A stretch of 64,000 nucleotides of DNA from contig JAVLUZ010000143.1 in the NCBI GenBank assembly GCA_036768485.1, positions 1,235,633 to 1,299,632 on the forward strand, written 5' to 3'. This document shows, in pieces, positions 9,708 to 20,600 of this stretch. Under the pieces are notes generated by a model. The model did not search any database. It saw only the letters and a program-made list of their open reading frames with translations, and was not told where the DNA came from. Every line of letters starts with the position of its first letter. Positions within the stretch are counted from its first letter, which is position 1. Source of the stretch: Mermis nigrescens. Its lineage: Eukaryota > Nematoda > Enoplea > Mermithida > Mermithidae. The translations under genes and the position numbers were made by a program.

Positions 9708-10724
9708 AAATTTTGGGAAATAATGGGAAGACCGAAGGCATAGCCCACAGTGCACTATCATAGATAGCTACTAGTATTGGCTATGTTATGGCTATCGCGA
9801 ACTGCTAAGGCAGGTTCGCCTACACGTGTAACTCTCGCAGTTACATACATAGCAGGTGATCGTCACAATAATGTTTCATCATATCCTATAAATTTGTTTT
9901 AATTTACCAACATCCCACCTTTTTCATTTTTTTAAAGTTTAAAATCTTTTATAATTCTTTTCATAATTTAATGGTAGGTTTAAACTTTGAGTTTCTCTTG
10001 GTTTACAACTCTCGCTTAGCAAGCTCATTTTTCAAAACTTTCTAACAAATACTATTTGCAATTCTTGTAAAGTGTCCGCGATTAAAGTGACAAAATATGC
10101 AGGCGTTGCGTTTACACCATTTTGTTTTATTCTAACGGTCTTTTTTCCCACATCGCAACAGATACCTATAGTCTGTTGCATTTAACTTTGCGGTTTTTTC
10201 ATGAATTTAATCCACATGAATCGAGCTACAAAAGTGGTTTAAAATTTTGGAACAGTAATGCGGCTTAGCAAAGAAAGAAAGAAAGAAATAGTTTATTGCG
10301 ACAGAGACGGAATTAAAACAATTCAAATTTGGTCAAATTAAAAAAGAAAGAATCAGAGTAAATACACTAAAAAGTCGTCAAAGCAATGAAAAATAATATC
10401 AATAACCTGCACAAGGACTATAACATCTCTCCATAACTCGATATACTGTAGAATATCACAACTACGGTGCCAGTTTAAAGCGCTTTTGTAGGTACTTTAA
10501 ATTTTTTCAAAAATCTCAAAGTTAAATGAAATGAACTATACATATGTAGTATGCAGGAACTTTTGAGAATCATTTGTTATATCGCATATTACTAAATATT
10601 GTTTTTATCCACTGTATGTACATATGTACATAGGTACTTTCCTTAACTCAAGAACACATGTCTAATGGCCCACCCCAACAACGTAAGACGCAATTTCTGA
10701 GAAAATTATGGCTGCAGTAACTAC
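9708..10724. repeat. Intergenic DNA with dispersed repeats
   Basis: No gene seen. 9896-10042 is an inverted copy of 16388-16530. 10164-10265 and, in reverse, 10436-10549 are copies of the foldback family beginning TATAGTCTGTT.CATTTAACTTTG and containing GCTACAAAAG.GGTTTAAA. A short (GAAA)n run lies at 10270-10290. Confidence 0.55.
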
Positions 10725-10736
10725 TAGTGTTGTAAA

Positions 10737-11095
10737 AGATATCTTTATCTTTATCTGTTTAGCAAGATAAAGATATTGTGACGACTACATGTCTACAATA
10801 CCCCATTTTACTGTATGAATCCTGTTTATATATATACATACCTAGTTACGTATACAACAGAGGGCCGGTTGTTTGCCAGCCAACTGGTACCTATTACAGT
10901 AAGGCGGATATCATATTGTATTATCACTATTGACTGGGCGGTTGCTTATTGATTATCCGGGCTGTGTTTGTTACAATATCTTTATCTTTATCTTGACGTT
11001 TTCTTTATCTTTATCTTTATCTTTTGGGAAAATAGGCCATCTTTATCTTTATCTTTATCTTTTTGATAGAAATTTATCTTGCTAAAAAGATAAAG
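10737..11095. repeat. Subterminal TATCTT/AAGATA repeats, left end of hAT-like element
   Basis: Runs of TCTTTA at 10741-10780 and 10976-11095 are interrupted by about 190 bp of other sequence. Mirrored repeats occur at the right end (12973-13140). Subterminal short repeats are typical transposase-binding regions of hAT elements. Confidence 0.7.
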
Positions 11096-11251
11096 TATGT
11101 ACACAAGTTAGCATGTAATCCAAAATGCAGGTTTGACGTGAAATACATTTAGACGCATTCAAGTTTTACTTTAATACAAGAAAAGAAAAGAAAATGATTG
11201 TTTAAACCCTACGGCGTGCGGCCCAAACTAATGCCTGTACATCGACCTATA

Positions 11252-11480
11252 ATCTGTTTCATTTAGCTTTGAGGTTTTTGAACAAATTTAAAGTGACTAC
11301 AAAAGTGTTTTAAACTAATACAATTAATACGATATTCTACAGTATGTCGAGTCACTTGGGGACGCATGCCAGCCAGTGTTAAGCCGCATTACTGCATCAC
11401 AAATTTAAACCGCTTTTGTAGCCTAAGTCTTAAAGGAAAACTTTCAAAGAAAACCGCAAAGTTAAATGAAACAGACTATA
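11252..11480. repeat. Pair of foldback-family copies inside the hAT-like element
   Basis: 11252-11357 reads forward (CTATAATCTGTTTCATTTAGC) and is the reverse complement of 10436-10549 outside the element. 11398-11480 is inverted and matches 10164-10265. Another partial copy begins near 11540. Confidence 0.6.
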
Positions 11481-11849
11481 AGTAGGCGGGAGTGATACCG
11501 ATGTAGGCGGGAGTACTACTATTAGCACCCACGTTAATCTATAGTCTGTTTCATTTATCCGAGAGCTTTTTCAGTAAATGTTTCTGGAGGCTACAGTAAT
11601 CCCTTCTTTATTATGTACTGTAGGTCACTAGATTTCAATGTAGCAATGAAGCAAGGAAGGGTTTTTCAACAGCATTTTTGCGGAATAATTTAGGGTGTGG
11701 GTAAAACCCGAAAACAGAAACGGAAATGATGGGTAAAATCTGAAAACATTGGACAAAAGTGAAAACGGAAACGGAAACGATGGGAAAAAGCCGGTAATGA
11801 AAATGATCCAAATCGCCAGAACCAGGGTTCCCCATGTAGAGCACATCAG

Positions 11850-12850
11850 GGTTAACACCCCCAACCCCGTTTCCGGCACAATTTTACACATGGAAGGGGT
11901 TAAGGGCTCGGAAATGGAATACCCATTACTCATAAATGTAGCTGACCCACCCCGTTTCCGGCAAAATTTCGCTCAGTGAACGGGGCTTAGGGGCTCGAAA
12001 ACGGGGTACCCCTTTATTCATATATGTAGTTAACCCCGGTTCCATCGGGGCTTTCTCCGCGCTGGGGGCAGTCCATAGTACCGGAACCGAAGTTTCCCGA
12101 GTAGGGCCTATCAGGGTCAACACGCCTAACCATGTTTCCGGCAAAATTTTGCTCACTGAAAAGGGGTTTAAGGGCTCGGGAAGGGGGTGCCCCATTATTC
12201 ATGAATGTAGCTAACCCTGGTTCCATCGAGGGTTTCTCCGCTCTAGGGGTAGTCCAAAGTACCGGAAATAGTGTTGGGGTTGTTGACCCTGATTCACCTT
12301 ACTTGGGGATTCCCGGTTCCGGCACTTTCGAGTGCCCCAGGGCGGAAAAACCCCCGACGTAGCTAGGGTCAGCTATACATTTGAATAATGGGGTACCCCG
12401 TTCCGAGCCCCTAAAGCCCCTTCAGTGAGGAAAATTTTGCCAGAAACAGTGTTAAAGGTGTTGACCCTAATAGGCCCTATTTGGGGAACCCTGGTTCTGG
12501 CACTTTGGACTACTCCAGGGCGGAGAAACCCCCGACAGAACCGGGGTCAGCTATACATATGAATAATGGGGTACCCTGTTTCCGAGCCCCTAAAACCCCC
12601 TTCCATTGATAAAATTTTGCCGGAAACGGGAATGGGAGTGTTGACCATGATGTGCCCTACTTGGGAAACCCCTGTTCCGGCACTTTGGAGTGCCCCGGGG
12701 CGGAGAAACCCCCGACGGAACCGGGGTCAACTACTCAAATGAATAAAGGGATACCGCGTTTCCGAGCCCAGAAACCCCCTTTAGTGAGAAAAATTTTGCC
12801 GGAAACGGGGTTTTGGGTGTTGAACCTAATGGGCCCTACCAGATACCGCG
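11850..12850. repeat. GC-rich minisatellite (~200-bp units) arranged head-to-head
   Basis: Degenerate units carry CCGTTTCCGGCAAAATTT, TTAAGGGCTCG and GTTCCATCGGGG. Units before about 12260 read in one direction; those after about 12290 are the reverse complement (CGAGCCCCTAAA...TTTTGCCGGAAACGG). The array is thus a large inverted repeat with its hinge near 12270. The short ORFs across it follow the repeat and are not genes. Confidence 0.7.
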
Positions 12851-13151
12851 GATAAACCCCCAAACCCACATTTATGTGTGCTTGATGCCTTTGGCTGCTT
12901 TGAATCACCCACTCTCGTTTATTGCACTTCACATACATCATTCTCCTAGGTCCAGGCGAGGCGACCATATTTACACTTTATCTTTATCTTTATCTTAATC
13001 TTTTTGGTTCCTTTACCTTGTAAATTATCTGTATCTTTCTTAATTTTTTATCTTTATCTTTATCTTTATCTTCTAGATTTTAAAATTTCAACTTTATTTC
13101 TATCTTTTTATCTTGCAAAAAATCCTTATCTTTTACAACACTAGTAACTAC

Positions 13152-14058
13152 ACAATATAAGCTATTTGGATTCATTTCATTTTTATCCGATCAAAATCGG
13201 ACATAAATTCGTTGAGCTTTATTTATATACTGTCGAGTTTTGGTATCAAATTATCGATCGACTGATGGCCGACTCGCCGATTCATGCCTGCTTACGTCAA
13301 GCAGTATACTTCGCCTTCATAACTCGAGCAAGCTTTAAGATAAACTTATTCCAAAACTGTGTTTTGCTTATTTAATGCCGTAAGGAGATAAGATACTAGT
13401 GGAAAGCATCTCAAAAATTGTCAAAAACTAATGTTTTTGATAGAGTTTCTGATGTTTCTCATATTGAACATATACTTAAACCTATAGATCTTGCTACACT
13501 TATAGTTTGTTTCACACAACTTCGGTCATAAATATTCAAAGTGTGTGTCTCCGACAATAAGCTGACAGATTGCGATTATAGCATTGATCTGATATATAAT
13601 TATCGTAACCCTCGGCTTACTGTCGATAAAAATTCTTAAAATTTATGCACGAATCTATTTGAAACAGATTATAAGTTTGGATTTTTAACAATTTTCATGC
13701 TTTTTTTATTAACTGATTTTTCTATTTATAAACTATATTAATAAAAATGTACACGATAAAAGATTGTTTGATTTCCTACAAAAAGCCGTTGAGATTACAA
13801 ACACGATGACAATATTTCGGTTTACACAAAAGAGTAAACGATGTTTTTAGCCCAGAAAAATTTTAAAATTTCGCATGAAATCGCTTAAGTCAGTATGAGC
13901 GGGACCACGTGTGGGCCTGGGTGGTAGGAAAGGAATGTCTAGACCCCTAGAATCCCGAGGCCCTCTTAATTGATAGATCCCTAGAATCAAATTTTGGCAT
14001 ATTTTCTGGTAATTTTGCCGATTTCACACAATCTAGACTCCCTCAGAATTTGGTCGTT
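13152..14058. other. Intergenic DNA with one small inverted-repeat element
   Basis: No gene seen. AT-rich unique-looking sequence contains a 177-bp element at 13499-13675. Confidence 0.5.
13499..13675. mobile_element. MITE of the TATAGTCTGTTTCA family
   Basis: Ends CTTATAGTTTGTTTCA (13499-13514) and TGAAACAGATTATAAG (13660-13675) are imperfect inverted repeats around 145 bp with no ORF. The same end word recurs near 11530, 24120, 39411 and 39690. A TA duplication is possible but cannot be told from the TIR. Confidence 0.55.
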
Positions 14059-14140
14059 GCTATACGTGGGCGGCACCAAAATTTTGGGGGAGGGGGTGCA
14101 AGATTTTTGGAAGGTATCAAATGGCCTTAAAATGGTGATA
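14059..14140 (+). mobile_element. Truncated copy of the GTnnnnAC MITE (left end only)
   Basis: TATACGTGGGCGGCACCAAA followed by the G-run and AAATGGCCTTAAAATGGTG matches the left third of the MITE at 35047. The right two-thirds are missing, and the sequence passes into the C-rich minisatellite. Confidence 0.65.
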
Positions 14141-14174
14141 CTGTGGCAGCCGTCCGTCAATCGATTGTGTCTCA

Positions 14175-14475
14175 AGAGCCCCACCAGTCCCAACAGCCCC
14201 ACCGTCCCAACTGCCCCACCGTCCCAACTGCCCCACCGTCCCAACAGCCCCACCGTCCCAACAGCCCCACCGTCCCAACAGCCCCACCGTCCCAACAGCC
14301 CCACCGTCCCAACAGCCCTACCAATAATCCCAACAGCCCCACCAACCCTAACAGCCCCACCAATCCCAACAGCCCCACCCTCCCAACGACCCCAACGTCC
14401 CAACAGCCCCACTGGTCCCAAGAGCCCCACCAATCTCAGCAGTTCCACCGTTCCAACAGTCACACTGTCCCAACC
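14175..14475 (+). repeat. 17-bp C-rich minisatellite
   Basis: About 17 copies of a unit like CAGCCCCACCGTCCCAA with strong strand asymmetry: C on plus, G on minus. All frames stay open across it because 17 is not a multiple of 3 and the unit contains no stop, which gives false ORFs of Pro/Ser/Thr or Gly/Leu repeats. Confidence 0.9.
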
Positions 14476-14650
14476 ACAAATAAGCTTGGGGAGGGGATGT
14501 TTACGGTTTAAACCCCCTTAAACCCCTAAATTATGGTAGACTACAGAGTTCTATATTTAGCACTTTACCCCACCAGACTTTTCGCTGCCAATTTTGGTTC
14601 CAACTACCCCACTGTTATAATCATAGCTTCGTAGCTGCACGGCATAGTGA

Positions 14651-14765
14651 TCAACCGGAGATCCGGCTCCGGCCTCCGGCAAATCCGGCCATTTTTTCCA
14701 CTCCGGTGCTCCGGCCGGAGGACATCCAAAATCGGCCGAAGGCCGGAGAATTTTATCCGTTTTTT
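14651..14765. mobile_element. Short GC-rich element of CCGG words with flanking direct repeat
   Basis: About 115 bp dense in CCGG, GGCC and CCGGAG words. It is flanked by GCATAGTGA at 14642-14650 and again at 14766-14774, so it looks like a small insertion with an 8-9 bp target duplication. Weak inverted ends are visible (CAACCGGA; CAAAAAACGGAT in reverse). Confidence 0.5.
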
Positions 14766-14774
14766 GCATAGTGA

Positions 14775-15109
14775 CCGAACGTACTAATTGCTGACATTAT
14801 GCGTATTAACTTTAGTCAGAGCACAATATAATAGCAGGAAATGAAATAACACCAAAGTGTCTATCACCACCACAATCGTGAAATATTTATTTTTAGGAAA
14901 AAAATACGAAAATTAAAATGAAAAAAATTGCGAAAATCGCTGCAGTAAATTCCTGTTAACACTGGAACTCATAGAGTAGCATAAGATGCAGTCTGGCCTG
15001 CACTGCACAGATAATGTTGATAATGCTGATAATAATAATGTTGATAATAACTCCAGATAATGTTGCTGTCCATTCTGTACGTCATATTCGCGCTTCACTG
15101 AATATAGTA
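14775..15109. other. Intergenic, nothing recognised
   Basis: AT-rich sequence with a short run of GATAAT words (15010-15065). No ORF or repeat of note. Confidence 0.5.
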
Positions 15110-15280
15110 CTAGCAAAGAAAAATGCTCCGATGGAACAAAAAAGATGAATATACTTGGAATTGTGGATTATTATGGATGTAAAAGGAGGGGACTAGGAAA
15201 AATCTACCTAAAGTCGGAAACTCTGCTAAAAATCACACTTTCTCTAAGCAACGCAAAAAATCGATGTATATTCTGCGGCC
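15110..15280 (+). repeat. Left arm of perfect 171-bp inverted repeat
   Basis: By eye it is the exact reverse complement of 15701-15871. It begins CTAGCAAAGAAAAATGCTCC and ends TATTCTGCGGCC. Confidence 0.85.
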
Positions 15281-15700
15281 AACAGATTAAAATAAATATT
15301 CAACCATAACAATGATTGAAACAGCAGCACGTTAGCTATGCAGTAGCTATGGGAAATGATATTAAGTAAACTAACAGTCTTCCAAGCCAATTGAATGAAA
15401 TAGCAAACATCGAAGACAATTGAAGACATGGTTGGTTAAAAACAGTAGGAAACACGTAAGTTGACTTGAAACAGACTTAATGTAGATACACTAGCATGCC
15501 CGAAACGATTGTGTGCACTAATCAATCGGCTCCTGCTTTGCTTGCTATAATGCTCATAAAACAAAACAACTTTAAATACAATACCTCTTAGTTTTCTATC
15601 AATCAGGTGCCAGCAATTTAAAAAAGTAACCTTGATAGATTTCGTTTATACACTCTTATCTGAAACTTCGAACATTATTTAAAAAAGACACTTTTTTAGA

Positions 15701-15871
15701 GGCCGCAGAATATACATCGATTTTTTGCGTTGCTTAGAGAAAGTGTGATTTTTAGCAGAGTTTCCGACTTTAGGTAGATTTTTCCTAGTCCCCTCCTTTT
15801 ACATCCATAATAATCCACAATTCCAAGTATATTCATCTTTTTTGTTCCATCGGAGCATTTTTCTTTGCTAG
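15701..15871 (-). repeat. Right arm of perfect 171-bp inverted repeat
   Basis: Reverse complement of 15110-15280 with no mismatch seen, whereas the arms of copy B have diverged from each other. Perfect arms suggest recent formation or gene conversion. Confidence 0.85.
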
Positions 15872-16182
15872 TACACTACTTTTAATTAGCGTGATTTCAG
15901 TACATCAGTCAGTAAACACAATCAGTAACATGCCACAATAATGACAACAGTCCAAGAACGCGGAAAACAATATTGTTCTTAACATCAGCATTATCCTTTT
16001 TAAACAAGACAACCTTATTGACACCATCCATTTTCAAATTAAAACTGCATTAAGCTATTTCTTATTAATGTGCAGTTCACTTATAATCAAGCACAAAAAT
16101 TTAACCAACGAATTCACATTGCAAATCCTCACTCAATCAATACACAAGCACAATGTGTTGTGACTTTTGAAATTGAAAACAC

Positions 16183-16263
16183 CCAATTTTCAATTTTCAA
16201 ATTGAAAATTGGATCAATTTTCAAATTGAAAATTGGGTCAATTTTCAAATTGAAAATTGGGTG
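16183..16263. repeat. 26-bp tandem repeat of a palindromic unit
   Basis: Three units of CAATTTTCAAATTGAAAATTG separated by GGATC or GGGTC. Each unit is self-complementary, so either strand can form hairpins. It lies in the stretch specific to copy A. Confidence 0.8.
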
Positions 16264-16387
16264 TTTGAATTTGCGATGAAGAAAATAATCAAAAGATAGT
16301 CACTTGGTTTATTTAAGCCGAGTAATAAAATAACGACCGTCCACCAATTCCAAACTAAACGCAACTAATCTGATCACTATGAAAAAG

Positions 16388-16530
16388 TTTTGAAAAATGA
16401 GCTTGCTAAGCGAGAGTTGTAAACCAAGAGAAACTTAAAGTTAAAACCTACCATTAAATTATGAGAGAATTATAAAAGATTTTAAACTTCAAGAAAATGG
16501 AAAAGGCGGGATGTTGGTAAATTAGAAGGC
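16388..16530 (+). repeat. Inverted partner of 9896-10042
   Basis: About 145 bp containing GAGCTTGCTAAGCGAGAG and CCTACCATTAAATTATGA matches 9896-10042 in reverse complement. This copy lies inside the inverted-arm element. Confidence 0.7.
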
Positions 16531-18889
16531 AAAGATTTTCGGCAAAAATTCAAAAACTTCACGCAAATATCAAATGTAAGGAACACTAACGCTTTGATTT
16601 GGTAGTAAAATAAATTTGTAGTATAGACTACATATTAACAACAAATGAATAGTGCAAACTTTACACAACTACTAGGTGTAGAGAATACTAACAGTTTACG
16701 GCTTATTAATGTACATGATTACAATAAAGCTGTATATCTTTGTCGACTTCTGTGCACAGTAGTGTGATTGCTGGTTCATTTTAAACCACTTTTGCAGGCA
16801 ATTTACATCAATTAAACGATAGCTCTCCATGTGCAAGATTTTGTGAAACATATTATAAACACGGCTAAGAAAGATTTAACTTTAATGCAACCCATTTAAG
16901 ACAAAATTACATCTCTTCAATGATCTAAGGACACTTGAACATAATTTTTAAATCACTTTAGATTACTTTTGAGGGTAAACAAACTCACTTAATTGATGTC
17001 TCACATATGAATCCTTGAAAATTTCTTGACTTCAGTTACAAAGTCTCTGCAAGTCTATCGAATTAGGGTTAACACGTAACGTAAACTTTACACAAACACA
17101 TAGCGTAAAGAATATTTTAGTCGGATTCGTAATTTTGATATTGCATCGATATTTCTTTCAACATTTATGGAAAAATGAGTCTCCATAATGTTTTAAAGAC
17201 AATAAACATTAGGTTTAAACCACTTTGCAATACTGCTGAGTGTAAGCAAGCGCGCCCAATTGACGTATATATTTCATTCCCTGTAAATTTTTATATCTCA
17301 GGAAAAAATTTCGATTTTTGCAATGCTCTAGAACAAAGGCTAACATGCAGTGTAAAAAATTTCTCGGATATTATGATCAACATTCATGAAAAAATTATGT
17401 CTCTTCAATGGTCTGAGGACATATAAACAATGAATGTAAACTACGTTACATCACTGTTGGATGTAAACAAACGCGCCTACGTGACGTCTCACATTTGATC
17501 CTTTGAAAACTTCTAGGCTCCAAGAAAAAATTAGGTTTCAGGAATGCTCAAAAACGAAGATAAATATATATGTAGTGTAAACTTCATGTAAACACCTAGT
17601 GTAAAGAAGATTTTAGTCAGATTCGTAATTTTGATATTGTTCCGATATTACGATTAATATTTATGAAAAAATTAAGTCTACATAATGTTCTATGGGCAAA
17701 CTAACAATTGGTGTAAACTACTTTACAACACCGTAGAGTGTAAACATATGCGCCAGACTGGCATATCAAATTTGATTCCTGGTCCATTTCTAGACTTGAT
17801 AAACGTGTCCCTGACTCGTAACCGGAGAAGCAGGCAGAAAAAACAAGACAGAAACGCATTTAAAACTCCAAATTTTTGACTTTACACTCGCTAAATATTA
17901 ATGTATAGACAATTTGCTTTGACATGCACCCGATATAAAGCACTTTATTTTTATTCTATTAGACTTATCCCGACTTCTGGACGGAGAAAGTGGCGAACAA
18001 AAAACGCAACAAAAACGTATTTTCCACCATTTAGAACACTGTAAACTTTAAAATTCCGTACCGAACTCCCCATTGAGTTTAAAGAAATTCGGTTTGGTAC
18101 AATTTGTAGCTTTTAAATCGTAGTACATTCCTGTGTGCCAAAATTCTGTTGCAAAAATTATTTGGCATGATTTATCAATCAAACTTCGGAAAAAACGTGT
18201 TTTTTAGCCCATTTTTACCTCTGATTTCGAACTTTACACCCCCATAAATAACTCAATATTGCGTTTTTTTAAATGCGGTTTGCTGCGATGTTTAGCCCCT
18301 GTGAGGCACTTTATTAATGCTGTCTTCGATTTGCACTGACTCATAAGCGGAAAAATTTGGCAGAGAAATCTTAGTTAAAATCCATTTTTTACACCATCCA
18401 CTAGAGTGTAAACTTTAAACCCCAGGATCTAACTCACCATAGAGCATAGAAGACTTTGCTTATATGCAGAATGTAGCCCTTGATCCGCTCTACATTTCTG
18501 TCAGAAAACATTTTAAAAACCTCATAACCGGAGTTAGTATCGGACATAGGAAGGTTGAAAACTCGACCAAAAAGTGCTTTTTCACTCCCAGATTTTCGCA
18601 CTCTTTACACTGCCGTTCGATAAATAATGCGAATTTCAAAAAACAAAAAAAGTGTCATCTGTAGAATTCATCCCTCTATTATCCTATTCTGTTCAATCCT
18701 TCGAGTCATCAATACTCAGTTGTCCACATGCCGCAGTAAAAAGGTCCCAAAATTTGTCCTATGTTATAACGTTACACAAAAACTTTACACCTTCTTTACA
18801 CAGTCAATTTTGAGTTTCAAGAAAAACAAAAAAACACGGGCAGCGAATTTTTTTATTATCTTTCTTTTAAAAAAAACCGCACCTTCCAG

Positions 18890-18977
18890 AAGTGTCCCGT
18901 TATAGCTGTAGGGGGGTGCCCAGGTGTTGGGGGTACCCAAGTATATTATAGGTACGCGCTAACGCGCTACCTATGAT
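18890..18977 (+). repeat. Conserved right end of inverted-arm element, copy A
   Basis: GTGTCCCGTTATAGCTGTAG, a GGGGGTACCCAAGTATATTA stretch, a hairpin of TAGGTA and TACCTA around CGCGCTAACGCG, and the end CTATGAT. The same end is at 39285-39366 and 62840-62926, with a lone relic at 45830-45900. Confidence 0.7.
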
Positions 18978-19131
18978 AGTATGTAACGTACCTATGTATA
19001 TACTCTCACACTATCATGCTTTAACATCAAATATTGCCTTTTGACGCTTTATTTAGGGCAGGCTACGGAGACGACAGTTTTTTTTAAATAAAAGCATTGA
19101 ATAAAATTTTGTTGAATGTAGTCTATTTTAC
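18978..19131. other. Short intergenic gap
   Basis: AT-rich, no recognised feature. Confidence 0.4.
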
Positions 19132-19673
19132 CAGTTGCGGATCTAGAATTTTCCTAGGGGTTGGTATTCCAACTTTTCCAAAAACAGCCAAAAATAAGTC
19201 CAAAAATTTGCCCTTAACGCGCGCGACATAGCGTTTTTTCGGTGTTTTACATTGTATACTTTTACATAAAATCACTTTTGACGCAATAATTTTTCTAAAA
19301 ATTTTAAAATTTTAGACAATTTTGTGAATCATCAAATTTCTTTGACCTTAGCAAAAACCTGGCGCGAAGCGCCGGAAAATTTGTGAAATTAAGGCGGATA
19401 GATGTCAAGAAGCATGATTTACTACTTGATGCGAAGACCTTTTTAGCAGTTTTTGCCTTCCCAAAAATCTTTGTACATGTACAAAGACGACCCCGAAAAG
19501 TCTTTGTACATCTGGAAAAATCTTTGATGAACATAAAAAACCGTGCTTCCAGGTCGCCAAGAAAGTAAATAAATGTCATTAATAGATATTATCCGGCGCA
19601 AAGCGCCGGAAAAATTTGATAAATTATGGTCACTGACGACCAGAAATTATTGCAAATTGCATATCCATTCTTT
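19132..19673 (-). mobile_element. hAT-like CAGTGGCGGATC-family copy, truncated by the next one
   Basis: It starts CAGTTGCGGATCTAGAATTT and runs in reverse relative to the copy at 55743. It includes GGCGCGAAGCGCC, CTTTGTACATGTACAAAG and CCGGCGCAAAGCGCCGG and breaks off at 19674 where a second copy begins. Confidence 0.65.
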
Positions 19674-19800
19674 CAGTGGCGGATCTAGGATTTTCCTAGG
19701 GGCGGTATCCCAACTTTTCCAAAGACAGTCAAAAGTAGGTCCAAAAATTTGCCCTTAACGCGCACAATAGCGTTTTTCGGTGTTTTACATTGTATACTTT
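19674..19800 (-). mobile_element. Second CAGTGGCGGATC-family end, fragment
   Basis: Starts CAGTGGCGGATCTAGGATTT and keeps the terminal ~125 bp down to TTTACATTGTATACTTTG, then diverges. Up to about 19998 nothing further was recognised. Confidence 0.6.
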
Positions 19801-19998
19801 GTAGTTCCTATTTTAACCCTAACGTAGAGCTCAGGCTCGTATACAGGGGGATTGAGGGGAAAATGCCCCTTTCGAGATAAAATGTGAGAATAATCGCAAA
19901 AGACTTTTCGCGCTTTGCATTGAATTTCACAATGATAATTTGTACAACCAAAAGCGTCTTTCCGCTACATGGATCGGAAAGTACAGTCGCTACATGCA

Positions 19999-20600
19999 GA
20001 GGCGAATTTAAGGGGGTCGGGGTGGGGGGAGTGGCCGCTCCCCATTGGCCAAAATATTTGGTGAGATAAAGAATGGATATGCAATTTGCAATGATTTTTG
20101 GTCGTCAGTGACCATAACTTCTCGAATTTTCCCAGCACTATGCGTTGGATGATACCTATTAATTACATTTATTTACTTTCTTGGCGACCTGGAGGAAGCC
20201 CTTTTCTCTTCATGTAGGTTTCAAAACAATTTTAACAGCAGTAACAGCTATTTTTGCATAGTTTTCTTCTATTTTCAATTAAAAATTTCAATGTTTCGCA
20301 TCAAATGATATAAATACAAAAAAATCAAGCAGTAAATCATGCTTCTAGATGTCTACCTGCCTTAATTTAACGAATTTTTCGGCGCTCCGCACCAGATTTT
20401 TGTTGAAGTCTTAGACATTTAATGATTTTTTCGCACAAAATCGTCGAACATATCAAAATTTCAAGAAAAATATGACTTCAAAAGTGATTTTATGTAAAAG
20501 TATACAATGTAAAACACTGAAAAAATGCTATTTCGCGCATTAAGGGCAAAATTTTGAACCTGTTATTGACTTTTTTGGAAAAGTTTGGATACCGCCCCCT
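19999..20600 (+). mobile_element. Third CAGTGGCGGATC-family copy, opposite orientation
   Basis: It begins GCAGAGGCGAATTTAAGGGG and contains the family core (AAGAATGGATATGCAATTTG, CTTTCTTGGCGACCTGGA, TTTATGTAAAAGTATACAAT). The right end stops at GATACCGCCCCC without the usual terminal CCGCCACTG. Similar ~30-bp sequences flank it (GGATCGGAAAGTACAG near 19971, GGATCAGAAAGCACAG near 20615). Confidence 0.6.

Larger units (their letters stand above)
10725..13143. mobile_element. hAT-like non-autonomous DNA transposon, 2.4 kb, with 8-bp target duplication
   Basis: Ends are inverted repeats TAGTGTTGTAAAAGATA (left) and TATCTTTTACAACACTA (right). They are flanked by identical 8-bp copies of GTAACTAC at 10717-10724 and 13144-13151, which fits the hAT target pattern nTnnnnAn. 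Subterminal DNA at both ends is made of TATCTT words in opposing orientation. The interior holds foldback repeats and a head-to-head minisatellite. No transposase is visible, so the element would need one in trans. Confidence 0.8.
15110..18977 (+). mobile_element. Inverted-arm repeat element, copy A (3.9 kb)
   Basis: Architecture: left arm (15110-15280), 420-bp core, right arm (15701-15871), a long body of degenerate units with GTGTAAAC/GTTTACAC and CAGATTCGTAATTCTGA words, and a conserved right end with a hairpin around GCGCTAACGCGC and terminus CTACCTATGAT. Copies B (60153-62926) and C (37045-39366) share order and orientation of arm, body and end. No transposase ORF was seen; class unknown. 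Copy A has an extra ~540 bp (about 16020-16560) absent from B. Confidence 0.7.

Noticed and set aside
11628..12968. Several 65-100 codon ORFs in both directions
   Set aside because: Products of the GC-rich minisatellite within the hAT-like element.
14175..14475. CRISPR-like array
   Set aside because: 17-bp direct repeats have no unique spacers, and the DNA is eukaryotic.
13987..14521. Long Pro/Ser/Thr- and Gly/Leu-repeat ORFs on both strands
   Set aside because: They follow the 17-bp minisatellite, whose unit has no stop in any frame; no domain, start context or splice support.
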